Shown here: piece after piece, positions 35,546 to 48,360 of the stretch
Layout of the letters: each line of letters starts with the position of its first letter
Numbering within the stretch: the first letter of the stretch is position 1
Source of the DNA: Zanthoxylum bungeanum
Lineage: Eukaryota; Streptophyta; Magnoliopsida; Sapindales; Rutaceae
Direction of reading: 5' to 3'
Length of the DNA stretch: 64,000 nucleotides
NCBI GenBank assembly: GCA_019454045.1
Contig: SKCR01007814.1
Coordinates: 310,001-374,000 of the forward strand
Notes under the pieces: generated by a model
Told to the model about the DNA's origin: nothing
Database searches by the model: none
Seen by the model: only the letters and a program-made list of their open reading frames with translations
Position numbers and translations under genes: made by a program

Positions 35546-37483
35546 TGTTAGACATTATGACCCATAGCGTCACTGTTTTGTAAATGATATTGTATTTTTG
35601 TACAAAATTAACTATGTGATAATGAAATTGCCTTTTGCCGTTTTGTAAATTATTTACTATGAAATATTAATGGCAAAAGTTCATATGATTAGTTCCGTAT
35701 TGAGATGATATGAGACAGTATCAATATAAAAGGTTTAATCATTAAATATCCCTAGTCGGAGTATTATCGAGATTGGACATCGATAATGCGGAATAGACTA
35801 GTATTGCACTTGTGCGCGTTGTGAAGGCATAACGACATAGTTCTCATATATTTAAGTATTGGATACTTATGCAAGTGCGATAGGAGGTTGTGTTTTACCG
35901 ATGGTACGGAAAACAGCTTCGCTCTGGATAGACCCCGCGGAATCCCATTGGTAGTATGTCTGCGTGTCTATGGGAGGCCGCATCAGGGTAGGTGTATATG
36001 GTCTTAACCTGAGACTTGCATCGCTAGTACTTGCGACAATCGGTAAACTTTAGTTTTGGTGGTTCGGGGGCTTTACCGGTTCTGTGTACGCCTCTTCTGG
36101 GTTTATCGAGAATCGTAGTGTACTGGATGTGATGTCAAGATGGAAGTATCACTTAGACATATGGAGATGATGATCACGCAGGATACAGAAGTAGTACTCT
36201 ATAAAAGGTTGCAACCGTCGGGACAATATTACCAGGTCAGGATTGTCCGATTTAAAGAGACTAGTTGTTTGATGTCCGATATATGTTTCGTACGGGGCAG
36301 ACACATTTCCAGCCCCAGGCCTAACATGTGATCGTCCGATACTGGATCGATGTACGCGATACTACGGTATACTACGCTTGATAAAGATCTAATATTCCAA
36401 TAAGAATATTTCTGGAGAATTGGGTAGGTATGGCGCTTTGCTAGAAGCCAACCTTGTCTTGTAAATCGGTAAAAGTAGTACGAGGACGTACGTGTTCGGA
36501 TTATCCGACGACCGTATTTACTGCCAACATATCCGGAGATCTCTTGGGTCGCTTCCTGAAGATTCACCTATGATGTTTGATTCGGACTTTATTAATCTTG
36601 GATTAATTGTGGAGAAACCTTATCTTGGATAAAATGCCTAATTAGGAGAGAGAACGATTAATTTGGAATTAATCGATAAAATAATATATTCGATATATTA
36701 AACGAAATTAGATTTCGACGCGGAATTAAAATCGGATTTTAATTCGGGCAAACGAATTAATTTAGAATTAATTCGTTAGCGATGTGAATAGTAATTTCGC
36801 TAGGCATAATTATTTAATTTACGTCGCGACGGAAATTCGTTAATTCGGAATTAGCGAAACCGAGCCCGAAAGTGTTTGCGGACACATTGGTATTTTGAAA
36901 CGAGTGGGACCCGCAAATCACATCGCGAAGTCTCATCACTTGACACGACTAGTTGATGGATGTAACAAGTCACCTTTATTGAGTGATACATTGTCACTAT
37001 TCACGATGTAAGTGGGTGAGGCCATTTAATGGCTTTTTGGAGGGAAAACTTTTCACCTTTTTGGAAGCGTATTTACCAAATATTTTGGTAATTATTATCA
37101 CACTTCTCACGGTTTTTGGAAAACAAGAAAGAGAAAAGTAAAGCATACCAAAAGCCTTCTCTCCCTCTTCTTCTTGCTCACACCGTGAGCTTCAACAGGG
37201 CAAGAAAAATTGTTTTTCATCTTCTCCATTTTTGCTAGCACAATGAAGGATCAAAGGAGGCGATAGGGAAACAACCTTGGAGCTTGGAATACTAAAAGGC
37301 TTGAAGCTTCTCTCCCTTTTGTTCTTGGCCGAAAGTTTCCTCCTTGAAGACTCAAGGATTTTCTTCATCATTTTTCGTCACAATCTTTGTAAGTATGATT
37401 CCGCCATGCTTCAAGCTTTGCATGTATAAATCGTGTGTTTCATTGGCTTATACTTTCTTTGGGACTAATAATAGAAACCAACA
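35546..37483 (+). repeat. 5' LTR of A2 (1938 bp)
   Basis: TGTTAGACATTATGACCC to ATAGAAACCAACA. It contains the ATTATCGA hairpin (about 35761), the conserved GAATTGGGTAGG block (about 36416), the palindrome run (about 36592-36860, including a 12-bp-arm example at 36751-36777) and a GTAAGTATGATTCCGCC segment near the end (about 37387). Confidence 0.92.
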
Positions 37484-37500
37484 ATGGTATCATGGAGCCA
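37484..37500 (+). other. primer-binding site of A2
   Basis: ATGGTATCATGGAGCCA follows the LTR directly. It is TGGTATCA...GAGCC with a small insertion relative to the usual TGGTATCAGAGCC. Confidence 0.75.
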
Positions 37501-39313
37501 TGTTTAAGCATGAAATACATTAGGGTTAATTTGGGTAAAATTGATTGAAGCATGTTCTTGTGAAATTTGATGATTAAGTATGCTTATATGTATGTAATAT
37601 GATGTTATACATGATCAATTTTGAGAAAAATGCATTGGATGATTTTTCCCCAAAATTGTTGCTTTGGCCGAATATGGAGTTTTGGGTAAAATTGATTGAA
37701 GCATGTTCTTGTGAAATTTGATGATTAAGTATGCTTATATGTATGTAATATGATGTTATACATGATCAATTTTGAGAAAAATGCATTGGATGATTTTTCC
37801 CCAAAATTGTTGCTTTGGCCGAATATGGAGGTCCTTGCACTGGATTGGAATTTTTTGTGTTCAAGTTCATTAGATGACTTCAAACATATACGGGATGTAG
37901 ATTAGTGATTCAATCGGATTGAAAAACAAATCGAACCAAAAAATCCCTCTTGGCCGAATGCAATATGACATGTTAAAGGACTTGATTTTTTTGTTCAAAT
38001 AAATGTTGGACATGTGTTTTGAACAAGTGATGATTAATAAATTAAATTGGTGTTTTGGAAATATTTGGTTTAATGAATTAATCATGAATTTACACTTTAA
38101 TTAATTGAATTTTAAAATTTGGAATATTAAAATTTAATTAATGGGCTTAATTGTAAAATTGGGCTTGTATTATTATATTTGGGCATAATGGGCTTGGTTG
38201 GGCCAAGTAGATTTGGGCCAAAAGGATTGGATCCAATTTGGGCTTAAATCACTCCATTAAGTCCAAATATAGTAAAATGGGCTTTAATGTTTAATTGGGC
38301 CTTATGGGCTTGAAATTGATTTTATGGCATTTAAGGGTGATTCCTTATTTGGGCTTGGTAATTGGGTTTGACCCACATTGACCAAAGCCCAAGCCTTAAT
38401 AAATCAATTGAAAGCCCATCAGACTTTAATTAAACAAACATTGGATGTTAGTTGGGCTTGGAGACCCAATTAGATTAGATTTAGAATCTAAGTCTCTAAA
38501 AGCACATTAAAAGTGTAAACATTTAATTTGGAATTAAATAAATTGAATTAATATTGAATACGACTTAAATTAGATTTAACGAGTAGTTCGATATAATTCG
38601 TGAATTCGTACCTTATGTACTTATTCTCAAAAGAGTTGGACTCGCGCAAAATCAAACCGTTGTTTGAACATTGGATGATCACTTAAACAAAGACTAATTA
38701 ATTGGATTAGATTGGTTGTAAAGCATGTCTTGATTGAATATATATGTATGTGATGAATGAATAGTGTATATCGGATGGATATTAGAAGGGAAAGGGTAAT
38801 TTTAGAAATTATTGTAAATTTAGAATTTATAAATTGGACCTGCGTGTCCAGCCTTATCTCTTTTATCTCTTTGTATTCTCTTCTCACCTAATTCCCCTCA
38901 ATGTAAATGAGGTTTCTCTTATTGTATTATGTAATTGGGTAGAAGTAGAATAGTGCTAGCGGGGAGAGGAAATGGAGTGATTTGTTCTAAGAACAAGTTG
39001 TTTTATATATTCATCCGCATATCACTATTAATTTACTTTACGCACTTTATGATGTTTTAGAAGCATGCTTAAGGGTGTATGATGATGAGACCTAACAAAG
39101 ATAATAAATTGGTTGCCAATTACGCAAAAATCCCTTAATCTATATTAAGCGATTATCCTTCCGTTGAATGATTCTTGTTCAAGATCCAAAATTGGCATTG
39201 GTTTGTTGGCCAAAGTCAAGACCTTTGTCAATTGAGGATGTACTTGAATCATGAGAGTTTTGTTCCACATCGGTGTCTTTTCCAAGTTGTGATTTGTTGG
39301 CCAAAGTCAAGAT
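37501..39313 (+). other. leader of A2 with a 151-bp tandem duplication
   Basis: Non-coding leader with the family landmarks: a TGGGCY-rich part at about 38140-38470 and TTGTTGGCCAAAGTCAAG repeats at about 39205 and 39295. A direct duplication with period 151 is present at 37531-37681 and 37682-37830, with near-identical copies. The leader is cut by G at 39313. Confidence 0.75.
37531..37830 (+). repeat. 151-bp tandem duplication in the A2 leader
   Basis: Two copies, each running from TTGGGTAAAATTGATTGAAG to GGCCGAATATGGAG, lie head to tail and look identical by eye apart from the ends. The near-identity suggests a recent slippage or unequal exchange. Confidence 0.9.
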
Positions 39314-41389
39314 TGTTGGATAATATGACCCATAGCGTCACTATTTGTACAGATCACGGTGTTGTTGTACAAATTAACTATGTGACAAGGAAATTACACT
39401 CTCATCATTTGTGATTAAATCACCATAGATATATAAATGAAGAGAGGTCCCTATGATTAGTTCCTGGACTGAGAATGATATGAGACAGTATCAGTCCCCG
39501 AAGGATTAATCGTTAAATATCCCTAGCCGGAGTATTATCGAGACTGGACATCGATAATGCGGAATAGGCTAGTATTGCACTTGTGTGCGTTGTGATGGCA
39601 CAACGGCATAGTTCTCATATATATAAGTATTGGATACTTATGCAAGTGCGATAGGAGGTTGTGTTTCACCGATGGTACGGGAAACAGCTTCGCTCTGGAT
39701 AGACCCCTCGGAATCCCATTGGTATTATGACTATGTGTCTATGGGAGGCCGAAATCAAGGTAGGTGTGTATAGTCTTAACCTGAGACTTACATCGCTAAT
39801 ACTTGCGATAATCGGTAGACTTTGGTCTTGGTGGTACAGGGCTTTAGCCGGTTCTGTGTACACCACTTCTGGGTTTATCAGAGAGTCGTAGTGTATTGGG
39901 TGTGATGTCAAGACGGAAGTATCACTTCAGTCATAGTGGAGATGATGTCACGCAGGATGCGGTACTAGTGCTCTTAAGTGTTGCGCAACCATCGGGATGT
40001 TATGACTAGGTCATGCATATCCGATTATAGAGACTAGTTACCAGACATCCGACATGTGCTTCGGACGGGGTAGACACTTATCCAGCCCCAGCCCTAGCAC
40101 GTGACTATCCGATACTGGGCCGATATACACAATACTACGGTATACTACGCTTGATACAGAGAATTGGGTAGGCATGGCGCTTTGCTAGAAGCCAACCTTG
40201 TCTTGTAAATCGGTATAAACGTAGTACGAGGTACTTACGTGTTCGGATAATCCGACGACCGTATTTACTGCCAACATATCCGGAGATCTCATGGGTCGCT
40301 TCCTGAAGATTCACCGATGATGTATAACTCGCACTTTAATTAATCTAGGATTAATTAGAAGAGAGAGAAAATTAATCTGGGATTAATGGTGGAGATATTT
40401 TATCTGGGATAAAATATTAATTAAAGAGAGAGAACGATTAATTTGGAATTAATCGATAAAATAATATATTCGATATATTATAAGAAATTGGATTTCGACG
40501 CGGAATTAAAATTAGATTTTAATTCGGGCGAACGAATTAATTTAGAATTAATTCGTTAGCGACGTGAATAGTTATTTCGTTAGGCGTAATCATTTAATTA
40601 CGACGCGACGGAAAATTCGTTAATTTGGAATTAGCGAACCCGAGCCCGAGAGTGATTGCGAGCGCATTCGCATTTCCAATTCGAGCGCGGCACGCAAGTC
40701 ACATCAAGCGTCAAATCGTTAGTCACATCATGCGTCAAATCAATTGTCACTTTGAGTGATGTGACTTGACAACATGTCACTTTATTAAAGTGATGTGATG
40801 TGACTTAAAGTAAAAAGTAGAAGTGATATGGTTGTTGGAAAAAGCATTAATAAACTTTTACTTTTTGACTTTTGATATATATATATGAAAATGATTTATA
40901 TATTTGTTTTTGTTTTTGGAAAATAAAATAAGTATATAAACTAAAATCATTTTCTCTCTCTCTCTCACCACACTTACGCATCTCTTCCTCTCCCTCTCTT
41001 TTCTCTTCTTTCTTCACGGCATCAAGCCGATTTCTTCAAAAATTTTCTGGTTTTGACCGAAATTTTGAGAAGCAAATTGAAGAAGAGTAGTGCTAGCACA
41101 CACATGGGTTATATTATGGTGATAGGGAAACGAATTTGTGAGCTTGGAAAGCTTGAAGCTTGGAGCTTCAATGGAGGTCATCAATGGCCGAATCATGGAG
41201 GAGCCGAACCAGTCACCACCGTGCAGCCCCTCACACGCGCAGCTCACTACCGAGCAGAAACATGCAGTGCGTTTTTCATCTTCGTAGCATCCAACCGATC
41301 AATGTGAGTTTATTCCGCCTTACTCCTTTGAGTATTCAACTCGTTTTTATGCATGTTTGTGATCCTTGGGACTTGATTGAAACTCTATA
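39314..41389 (+). repeat. 5' LTR of G (2076 bp)
   Basis: It starts TGTTGGATAATATGACCC and ends ACTCTATA, with the final CA changed to TA. It carries the conserved block (about 40160-40215) and a palindrome run at about 40335-40640. It is most like B's LTR, including the GTCACCACCG segment near 41212. Confidence 0.88.
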
Positions 41390-44330
41390 ATGGTATCTTG
41401 AGCTATTGGTTGCATAAAACGAATTAGGGTTCTTGAGCAAAATTTGGGGTTTTTTTTATTTAAGCATGATTTTGACAAATTGTTTGTTTAAGAATGCTTG
41501 TATATGAATTAATTAGAGTTATATGTAATCAATTTGATAAAAAATTAATTGGATTGATTTTCCCCAATTTGCTTAATGTTGGCCAAAACTTTAATTTGGG
41601 TAAACTCAATTTGAGCATCAAATGATTAAATTGTTTAGTATAGTATGCTTGAATGAGGTTGAATTGATGTTGTGCATAATCAATTTCATGAAATTTGGTT
41701 GGATCCATTTTTCCCTAAATTTTGGGCATGACAAATTTGGGTAAACTTGATTTTGAGCATGTTTAATGAAATTGGATGATTTAGAATGCTTGAATGTTGT
41801 TTAATTGATGATTGATTAGATCAATTTGATGAAAATGTTTGGAATAATTTTTCCCCAATTTGCTTGTGATGGCCGAATTTGGCAAGTGCCCTATTGTCTT
41901 GGTTTTTTGATTTTTTGTTCATTGGATGACTTAGAAATCATTTGGGGATGTTGAATTTATGTTTGATTGGGTTCAATTGGATTGAATTTGATTTGGGCAT
42001 AATTTCCCTCTTTGGCCGAGACTTTAGCATGTATAAATTGGGTTTGATTTTGATTTAATTATGTTGGACATGATTAATTGATGTTAAGCATGATTAATTG
42101 GACAAATTTGATGTTTTGGAAACTTTGATTTGGGCAATTAATAATGCTATACACTTTAGGTAATTTAATTGGAAAATTTGGAATTTTTGGAATTAAATTA
42201 TTGGGCTTAAAATTGGATTTGGGCTTTTAAGTTGTTATTGGGTTTATTGGACTTTGTTGTACAAAGTTGGTTTAGGCCAAAATTGGTTGGATCTAATTAG
42301 GCCCAAAACCGCTTCCAAAAGGCCCAAATGCAACTAATAAACCTTTAACGTTTAATTGGGCCTAATGGGCCTAAATTAATTTATGGGCTTATGGGGTAAC
42401 TCCCGGATTGGACTTTGGTTGCGGGTTTGACCCGAGTTGACCAAAAGTCCACGCCTCAAGAAATTAATTAAAAGCCCATTGGACTTTAATTAAATTAATA
42501 TTGGATATTAATCGGGCTTTGAGACCCGTAACGATTAAATTTGGAATTTAAGTCGTAAAGGTTTATTTTATAAAGTGTAATATTTAATTTAGAATTAAAT
42601 AATGAATTAGAATTAAATACGTATTAAATTGGATTTAATTATGTAATTTAATTTAATTCGTAGAAATCGTACTTTGAATACGTGTTCGCAATACGAGTTT
42701 GACTCGAACAAAATCAAATCTTTGTTTGAACATTGGATGATCACTAATTATCAAGATTAATTAATTGGATTAGATTGATTGATAACATGCTTGTATGAAT
42801 ACATGGTTGTGATGTTTGAATAATGTATATCGGATGGATATTAGCCGGGTGGGGCGATTTTGGAAATTGTAATAAATTTGATTTATTAATTGGACCTGCG
42901 TGTCCAGCCTTATCACCTCATATTCTCTTTGTATTCTCTTCTCACCTATTCCCCTCCATGTAAATGAGGTTTCTTTAGAAGTGTAGTGTAACAGGTAGAA
43001 GAAATATTTGTGCTAGCTTGGAGAGAGAAAGTGAGAGATTTGATCTAGGATCAATGTGTAAAATATCCATCCGCATATCATTATTATTTTATCATATGCG
43101 CTTTATTATGTCTTTAGAATGCATGTTTAAGGGTGTATGATGATGAGACCTTAACAAAGATAATAAATTGGTTGCCAATTTGCACGCGAAAAAAAAAAAA
43201 CCCTCGTTAAATATCAAGCGTTTATTTTCCTTCCATTGAGTGATTCTTACTCAAGATCCGAGATTGGTAGGGGTTGTTGGCCAAAGTCAAGCCCTTGTCC
43301 GTCGAAGATGCGTTTTAATCACGAGGCTTTGTTCCATATCGGTGTCGTGTCCAAGTTGTGGTTTGTTGGCCAAAGTCAAGACCACTTCTTGTCCATTGAC
43401 ATTGATTACGAAGCTTCCATGTCAATGGGTCCGCGCTTGACTGGGATCACTAGGTTTGTTGTGCCAAAGCCAAGGCCTAGTTGATTCAGAGGAAAAAGGT
43501 TAGGGAATACATTCGATGTATAGGCATATATTAGATATATGTTTGGGACTTGGATGTCCACCTAATGGATCTAGGAGTTGGATGAGATCCAATTGATCTT
43601 AGAGATCTACCTAGTTAATTATCATACAATTTGTTGGCCAAAGTCAAGATTGTGTGATATTAACGGGATCCTAGCCCACTAGGAAACACGGTTTCCCGAG
43701 TACTCGACAGAGGGTTAGAGGCTCGACGAAAAATAGTGGGAGGCAAGAATTGATTTTGCAATACTCGTTCAATTACTCGCCATACGCGCTCATTTAAATT
43801 ATTTCGTCGTTATATTAAATGTTAGTTGGACTAATATTTAAATTGTTGTTTTAATAAACAGTTGGACTGTATTATACTTGATTATATATAATTGGATTAT
43901 ATTAATCAATATATTTGAATGAATTAATTTCAGTTTACAGTTGATTTTATAATTGGATTATAGTAATCAATGTAATTGAGGTTAATTAATTTGGATTATA
44001 TTTGATTATATAGTTGGACTATTATAATCATTATAATATATATAGTACCACTAATCGTTGATTAAATAGTTGGACTATTGTAATCAAGATAAAATTGAAA
44101 AGTTGGATATTTAAAATATAATCTGGGATTGAAATATTTTAAATGATTTAATTTTCAAATTGGGAATAAATAATAGGTTATTTTATTTGATAAAATAACT
44201 TATTATACATTAAGCCCAAAATTAAGCAAAATAAGTAGAGCGTAAAATCTTTGGAAGATTTATGTGATGATGACTTTAATGCTTAATTTAATATACTTGT
44301 CATAAATCTAATTTTAGATTTAAGAAGTAT
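41390..44330 (+). other. primer site and leader of G
   Basis: ATGGTATCTTGAGCTATTG (41390 onward) is the primer site, slightly changed from B's. The leader follows the E/B order: AT-rich part, TGGGCY cluster (about 42200-42530), GGCCAAAGTCAAG repeats (about 43279, 43368, 43464 and 43634) and TGG-spaced palindromes (about 43820-44090). A run of 14 A lies near 43190. No gene is evident. Confidence 0.75.
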
Positions 44331-45190
44331 TAAAATTGCGATTTATAATTCTTGGAGAATTAATTGACTATTCTAGAGGAGATAAAGTCAAAGTTTGCAA
44401 TTGGGCATGTAGCACGAGGTGCACATCGTTTCGATATTCTAAAAACCCAAGGCTTGGCCTAAGGTTTCTGAAATATTGAAAATGATAATTGACATATCCC
44501 AAAGTGACTACCATTTGGATATGGCAGACACGAAGGAATTAAAGAAAGGGCAAGGCTCTTACTTTAAAAATGTTTGTCTTAGTTATGTTCACAGCTAGTA
44601 TTGAAATTAGATTTTAAATACTTAGTGTGGTACATAAAATATATGTATTGATGTTCAGAATCTGCTTTGAGCAGGATACTTACTTCAAGCTGAGATTGCT
44701 CTGCGAATCGGAAACGGGACGAAAGTCGCTGTTTTGACCGTAGATACCTAAGTTTAGGAACTACCCTTCGGGTGTGTACTTAAATTAGGAACTGTTATAA
44801 TGTAACTAGTTTGACTAGAGACATTATCTTTATATCAGTGTTTAATCCGTTGCGGATAAAACCTTTATATTATAGAACACTAAGTGTTTTATTATATAAG
44901 ATGATACTGAGATAAATACATTAGATGTAAATAACAGAATTTATATTTTGAATATAAATAAAATCTCAAACATATAAAATGACAAATAAATAGCTCAAAT
45001 TGATTTGATCAATAGAGACTTATTTGTGGCATTGTTGTCTAGGACACAATTTAACGAGACTCGTATATCCACACTTTTGAAGAGTGGGTACTAGGACTGA
45101 TTTGACTATTCAAATAAGGTCTGCGAATCTAGTTTATTAGGTAAAGTACCTAAAATACTATTTACTTGGTAATAGTAAAAGAGCCACCGA
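44331..45190 (+). pseudogene. decayed gag to pre-integrase fragment of G
   Basis: Homology to gag starts near ATTCTTGGAGAATT (about 44349). The protease link contains the stop shared with C and E (GTAGATACCTAAG, about 44740-44755), and traces of the HHCC region follow (about 45025-45190). It ends at the join with A2. It contributes no usable coding capacity. Confidence 0.8.
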
Positions 45191-48100
45191 CACAGGGAGG
45201 ATATCAAGGCAGGCAAGGCACTAGCCTCTGGTATGTTTGTTATTGAGATAAATATAACTACTTCTAGTTTTAAAAATTGGATTTTTGATTCTGGTTGTGC
45301 TGCTCATATATGTACTGATTTGCAGGATCTGCAGAATAGCAGGATGCTGGCTTCAGGGGAGGTTGATCTATGAGTCGGAAACGGAACTCCAGTTGCTGTT
45401 TTGGCTGTAGGGACTTTTGTTTTGGAATTACCCTCGGGGCATGTGCTTAAACTTTTGAACTGTTATTATATACCTAGTTTGACTAGGAATATCATATCTG
45501 TATCTTTGTTAACCCAGCATGGGTACACTTTTATATTTAGAAACACTGGGTGTTATTTATATAAAGATGATGCAGAAATTTGCACTGCTGTTGCAAATAA
45601 TGGCCTTTATATTTTGAATATAAATGAATCTCTTAAACATAAAATAACAAACAAAAGGCTCAAAATGAGTAATCTAAAAGATGAAGCTTACATGTGGCAT
45701 TGTCGTCTAGGACACATCAACAAGACTCGCATATCCACACTTTCGAAGAGTGGGTACTTGGACGGATTTGATCCTAATTCATATGATGTCTGCGAATCTT
45801 ATCTTTTAGGCAAAATGCCTAAATCACCTTTTAGTGGTAAAGGTGAACGTGCCACAGAACTGTTAGCCCTCGTTCATAGCGACGTATATGGGCCCATGTC
45901 TAGCCAGGCTAGAGGTGGATATCATTACTTCGTAACCTTTACGGATGATGCATCTCGTTATGGTTATGTGTATCTAATGAGACACAAGTCGGAAACTTTT
46001 GAGAAATTCAAAGAGTTTCGACACGAAGTAGAAAAACAAACAGGCAAGAGTATTAAGACATTGCGGTCGGACCGTGGTTGCGAATACTTAAGTTATGAGT
46101 TTCAAGATTACTTGAAAGAATATGGTATTCTTTCACAGTGGACTCCTCCTGGAACACCGCAATTAAACGGTGTGTCTGAACGGAGAAACCGTACCTTGTT
46201 AGACATGGTAAGGTCGATGATGAGTCGCACTGAGCTACCAATATCCTTCTGGGGATACGCATTAAACAGTGCAGTACTTATTTTGAATAAGGTTCCGTCA
46301 AAGTCTGTTGAACAGACTCCATATGAGATATGGACAGGAAGGAAACCAGGTTTCTCTTTCCTGAAGATTTGGGGATGCTGGGCATATGTTAAACGTTTGG
46401 AAGGTACCAAACTAGAACCCAAATCAGATAAATGCCTTTTCGTGGGATATCCTAGGGAAACCAAAGGATATTACTTCTATCACCCACAAGAGAACAAAGT
46501 ATTTGTTGCTCTACATGCATTTTTCCTTGAGAAGGAATTCCTAGATGCAGTGGTAAGTGGGAGGAAAGTGGAGCTCGATGAAAATCGTAGTGATACTATT
46601 CCTGGCAATGAATCAACGACGGAACATAAACAGATCATCCGGGATGAGTCTATACCACAATCTTCATATACACAAGGACCGCGTAGGTCGGAGAGAGTCA
46701 GGACAGTACCTGAGAGGTATGGGTTTCTGATCTCGCCTCATGTAGATATTAATCTTATTGAGGATAATTAACCGGCTACGTATGAGGAAGCAATACAGAA
46801 TATTGATTCCGCTTTATGGCAAGAAGCCATGAAGTCCGAGATGGATTCCATGTACGCCAACCAAGTTTGGACACTGGTTGATGCACCAGAAGGCGTAAAG
46901 CCTATTGAATGCAGATGGATCTTCAGGAAGAAGATTGACATGGATGGCAACGTGCAAACGTACAAAGCTAGGCTTGTAGCAAAGGGGTATCGTCAACAAT
47001 ATGGTATTGATTATGACGAAAATTTCTCACCCGTTGCCATGATTAAATCCATTCTGATAATGCTTGCAATAGCTGCATATTTCGATTACGAGATATGGCA
47101 GATGGACGTTAAAACCGCTTTCCTCAATGGAAACCTTTTGGAGGATGTTTATATGCAACAGCCTGACGGTTTTATCGTACCTAGACTTGCAAACAAGGTT
47201 TGTAAGTTAAATCGATCCATTTATGGATTGAAGCAAGCATCACGGTCATGGAATCAGCGTTTTGATGAGATCATAAAAGAATATGATTTCGTACAAAACG
47301 CTGATGACCCTTGTGTATACAAGAAGGTTAGTGGGAGAGCACTAACTTTTATTTTCCTTTATATCGACGACGTATTGCTTATAGGCAATGACATTCCCAT
47401 GCTAACGTCGGTGAAAGCTTGGCTTTCATTAAAATTCTCCATGAAAGATCTGGGAGAAGCAGCCTTTATTCTGGGAATAAAGATCTACCGAGATAGATCT
47501 AGAAAGCTGCTTGGACTCTCCTAGAGTACATATATTGACAAAGTGTTGAAACGATTCAACATAGATCAATCCAAGAGGGGATTGATGCCAATGTCACGTG
47601 GTATCATTCTGTCTAAAGAAATGTGTCCTAAGACTAAAGAAGAGAGAGATAACATGAATCGAATACCGTTCGCCTCGGCAGTCGGATCGATCATGTATGC
47701 CATGATATGTACGCGACCTGATGTGTCATATGCTTTGAGCATGTGCAGTCGCTATCAGGGCGATCCAGGTGAAGGTCACTGGATGGCAGTTAAGAATATC
47801 CTTAAGTATCTTAGAAGAAATAAGGATGCTTTCTTAATTTATGGAGGTGGAGAACTTGAGGTATCTGGATACACCGATGCAAGTTTCCAAACCGACAAGG
47901 ACGACTTCAAGTCGCAATCGGGGTACATTTTTTGTTTGAATAACGGAGCAGTGAGCTGGAAATCTTCCAAGCAAGATACTGTTGCCGATTCAACAAAAGA
48001 AGCGGAGTATATCGCTGCGTCGGAAGCAGCGAAGGAGGCAGTTTGGATCGGAAAATTCCTAATCGGATTAGGAGTAGTTCCGTTAGCAGCTGAGCCCGTG

Positions 48101-48346
48101 CCATTGTATTGTGACAATAACGGGGCTATAGCACAAGCTAAGGAACCGAGGTCTCATCAACGATCCAAGCATGTTCTTCGGCGTTACCATCTGATTCGGG
48201 AGATTATACATCGTGGTGATGTAAAAGTCGAGAAGGTCGTATCGGATGACAACATTGCAGATCCGCTGACGAAGGCTGTTCTTCAGCATATGTTTGAACG
48301 ACATATACATAGTTCAGGTATTAGATGCTTGAGTGACTGGCTATAG
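45191..48346 (+). pseudogene. near-intact copia pol of A2 (PR-IN-RT-RNase H), three stops
   Basis: One reading frame runs without frameshift from the gag end to the stop at 48344-48346. It is interrupted by TGA at 45371-45373, TAA at 46769-46771 and TAG at 47522-47524. Protease: WIFDSGCAAHIC near 45285. HHCC domain: MWHCRLGHINKT, then CESY where the last zinc cysteine is tyrosine. Integrase: HSDVYGPM, RSDRGCEY and NGVSERRNRT supply D, D and E. RT: MDVKTAFLNGNLLED, SIYGLKQASRSWNQ and YIDD at 47360-47371. RNase H: YTDASFQTDKDD, KEAEYIAASEAAKEAVW, YCDNNGAIAQAKEP and DDNIADPLTKAV. Gag is missing apart from its last residues. I annotate it as a pseudogene because of the stops. It is the best-preserved pol in the window. 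Confidence 0.9.
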
Positions 48347-48360
48347 GCCAAGTGGTAGAT
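48347..48360 (+). other. polypurine tract of A2
   Basis: CCAAGTGGTAGAT lies between the pol stop and the 3' LTR start at 48361. One T interrupts the purine run relative to A1's tract. Confidence 0.65.

Larger units (their letters stand above)
39314..45190 (+). mobile_element. truncated copia element G inside A2
   Basis: A 5' LTR (39314-41389), primer site, leader and the start of a decayed gag-pol, closely matching B, C and E. It ends in the gag-pre-integrase region at GAGCCACCGA (about 45190), where A2's gag end resumes (ATATCAAGGCAGGCAAGGCA). There is no 3' LTR. The join is clean, but both G's 3' half and A2's leader end plus gag are absent. Either a deletion followed G's insertion, or a recombinant formed before A2 inserted. 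Confidence 0.85.

Noticed and set aside
43187..43200. Poly-A run as a retrogene or LINE tail
   Set aside because: It is a simple run of A inside the G leader. E, B and C have the same leader there without the run, and no duplication or reverse-transcribed gene is next to it.
41390..45190. G as a complete independent element
   Set aside because: No 3' LTR, polypurine tract or RT/RNase H belongs to it. The pol after 45190 matches A2's frame and ends at A2's 3' LTR.
46053..48310. Several minus-strand frames of 60-118 codons
   Set aside because: Shadows of the A2 integrase, RT and RNase H frame.
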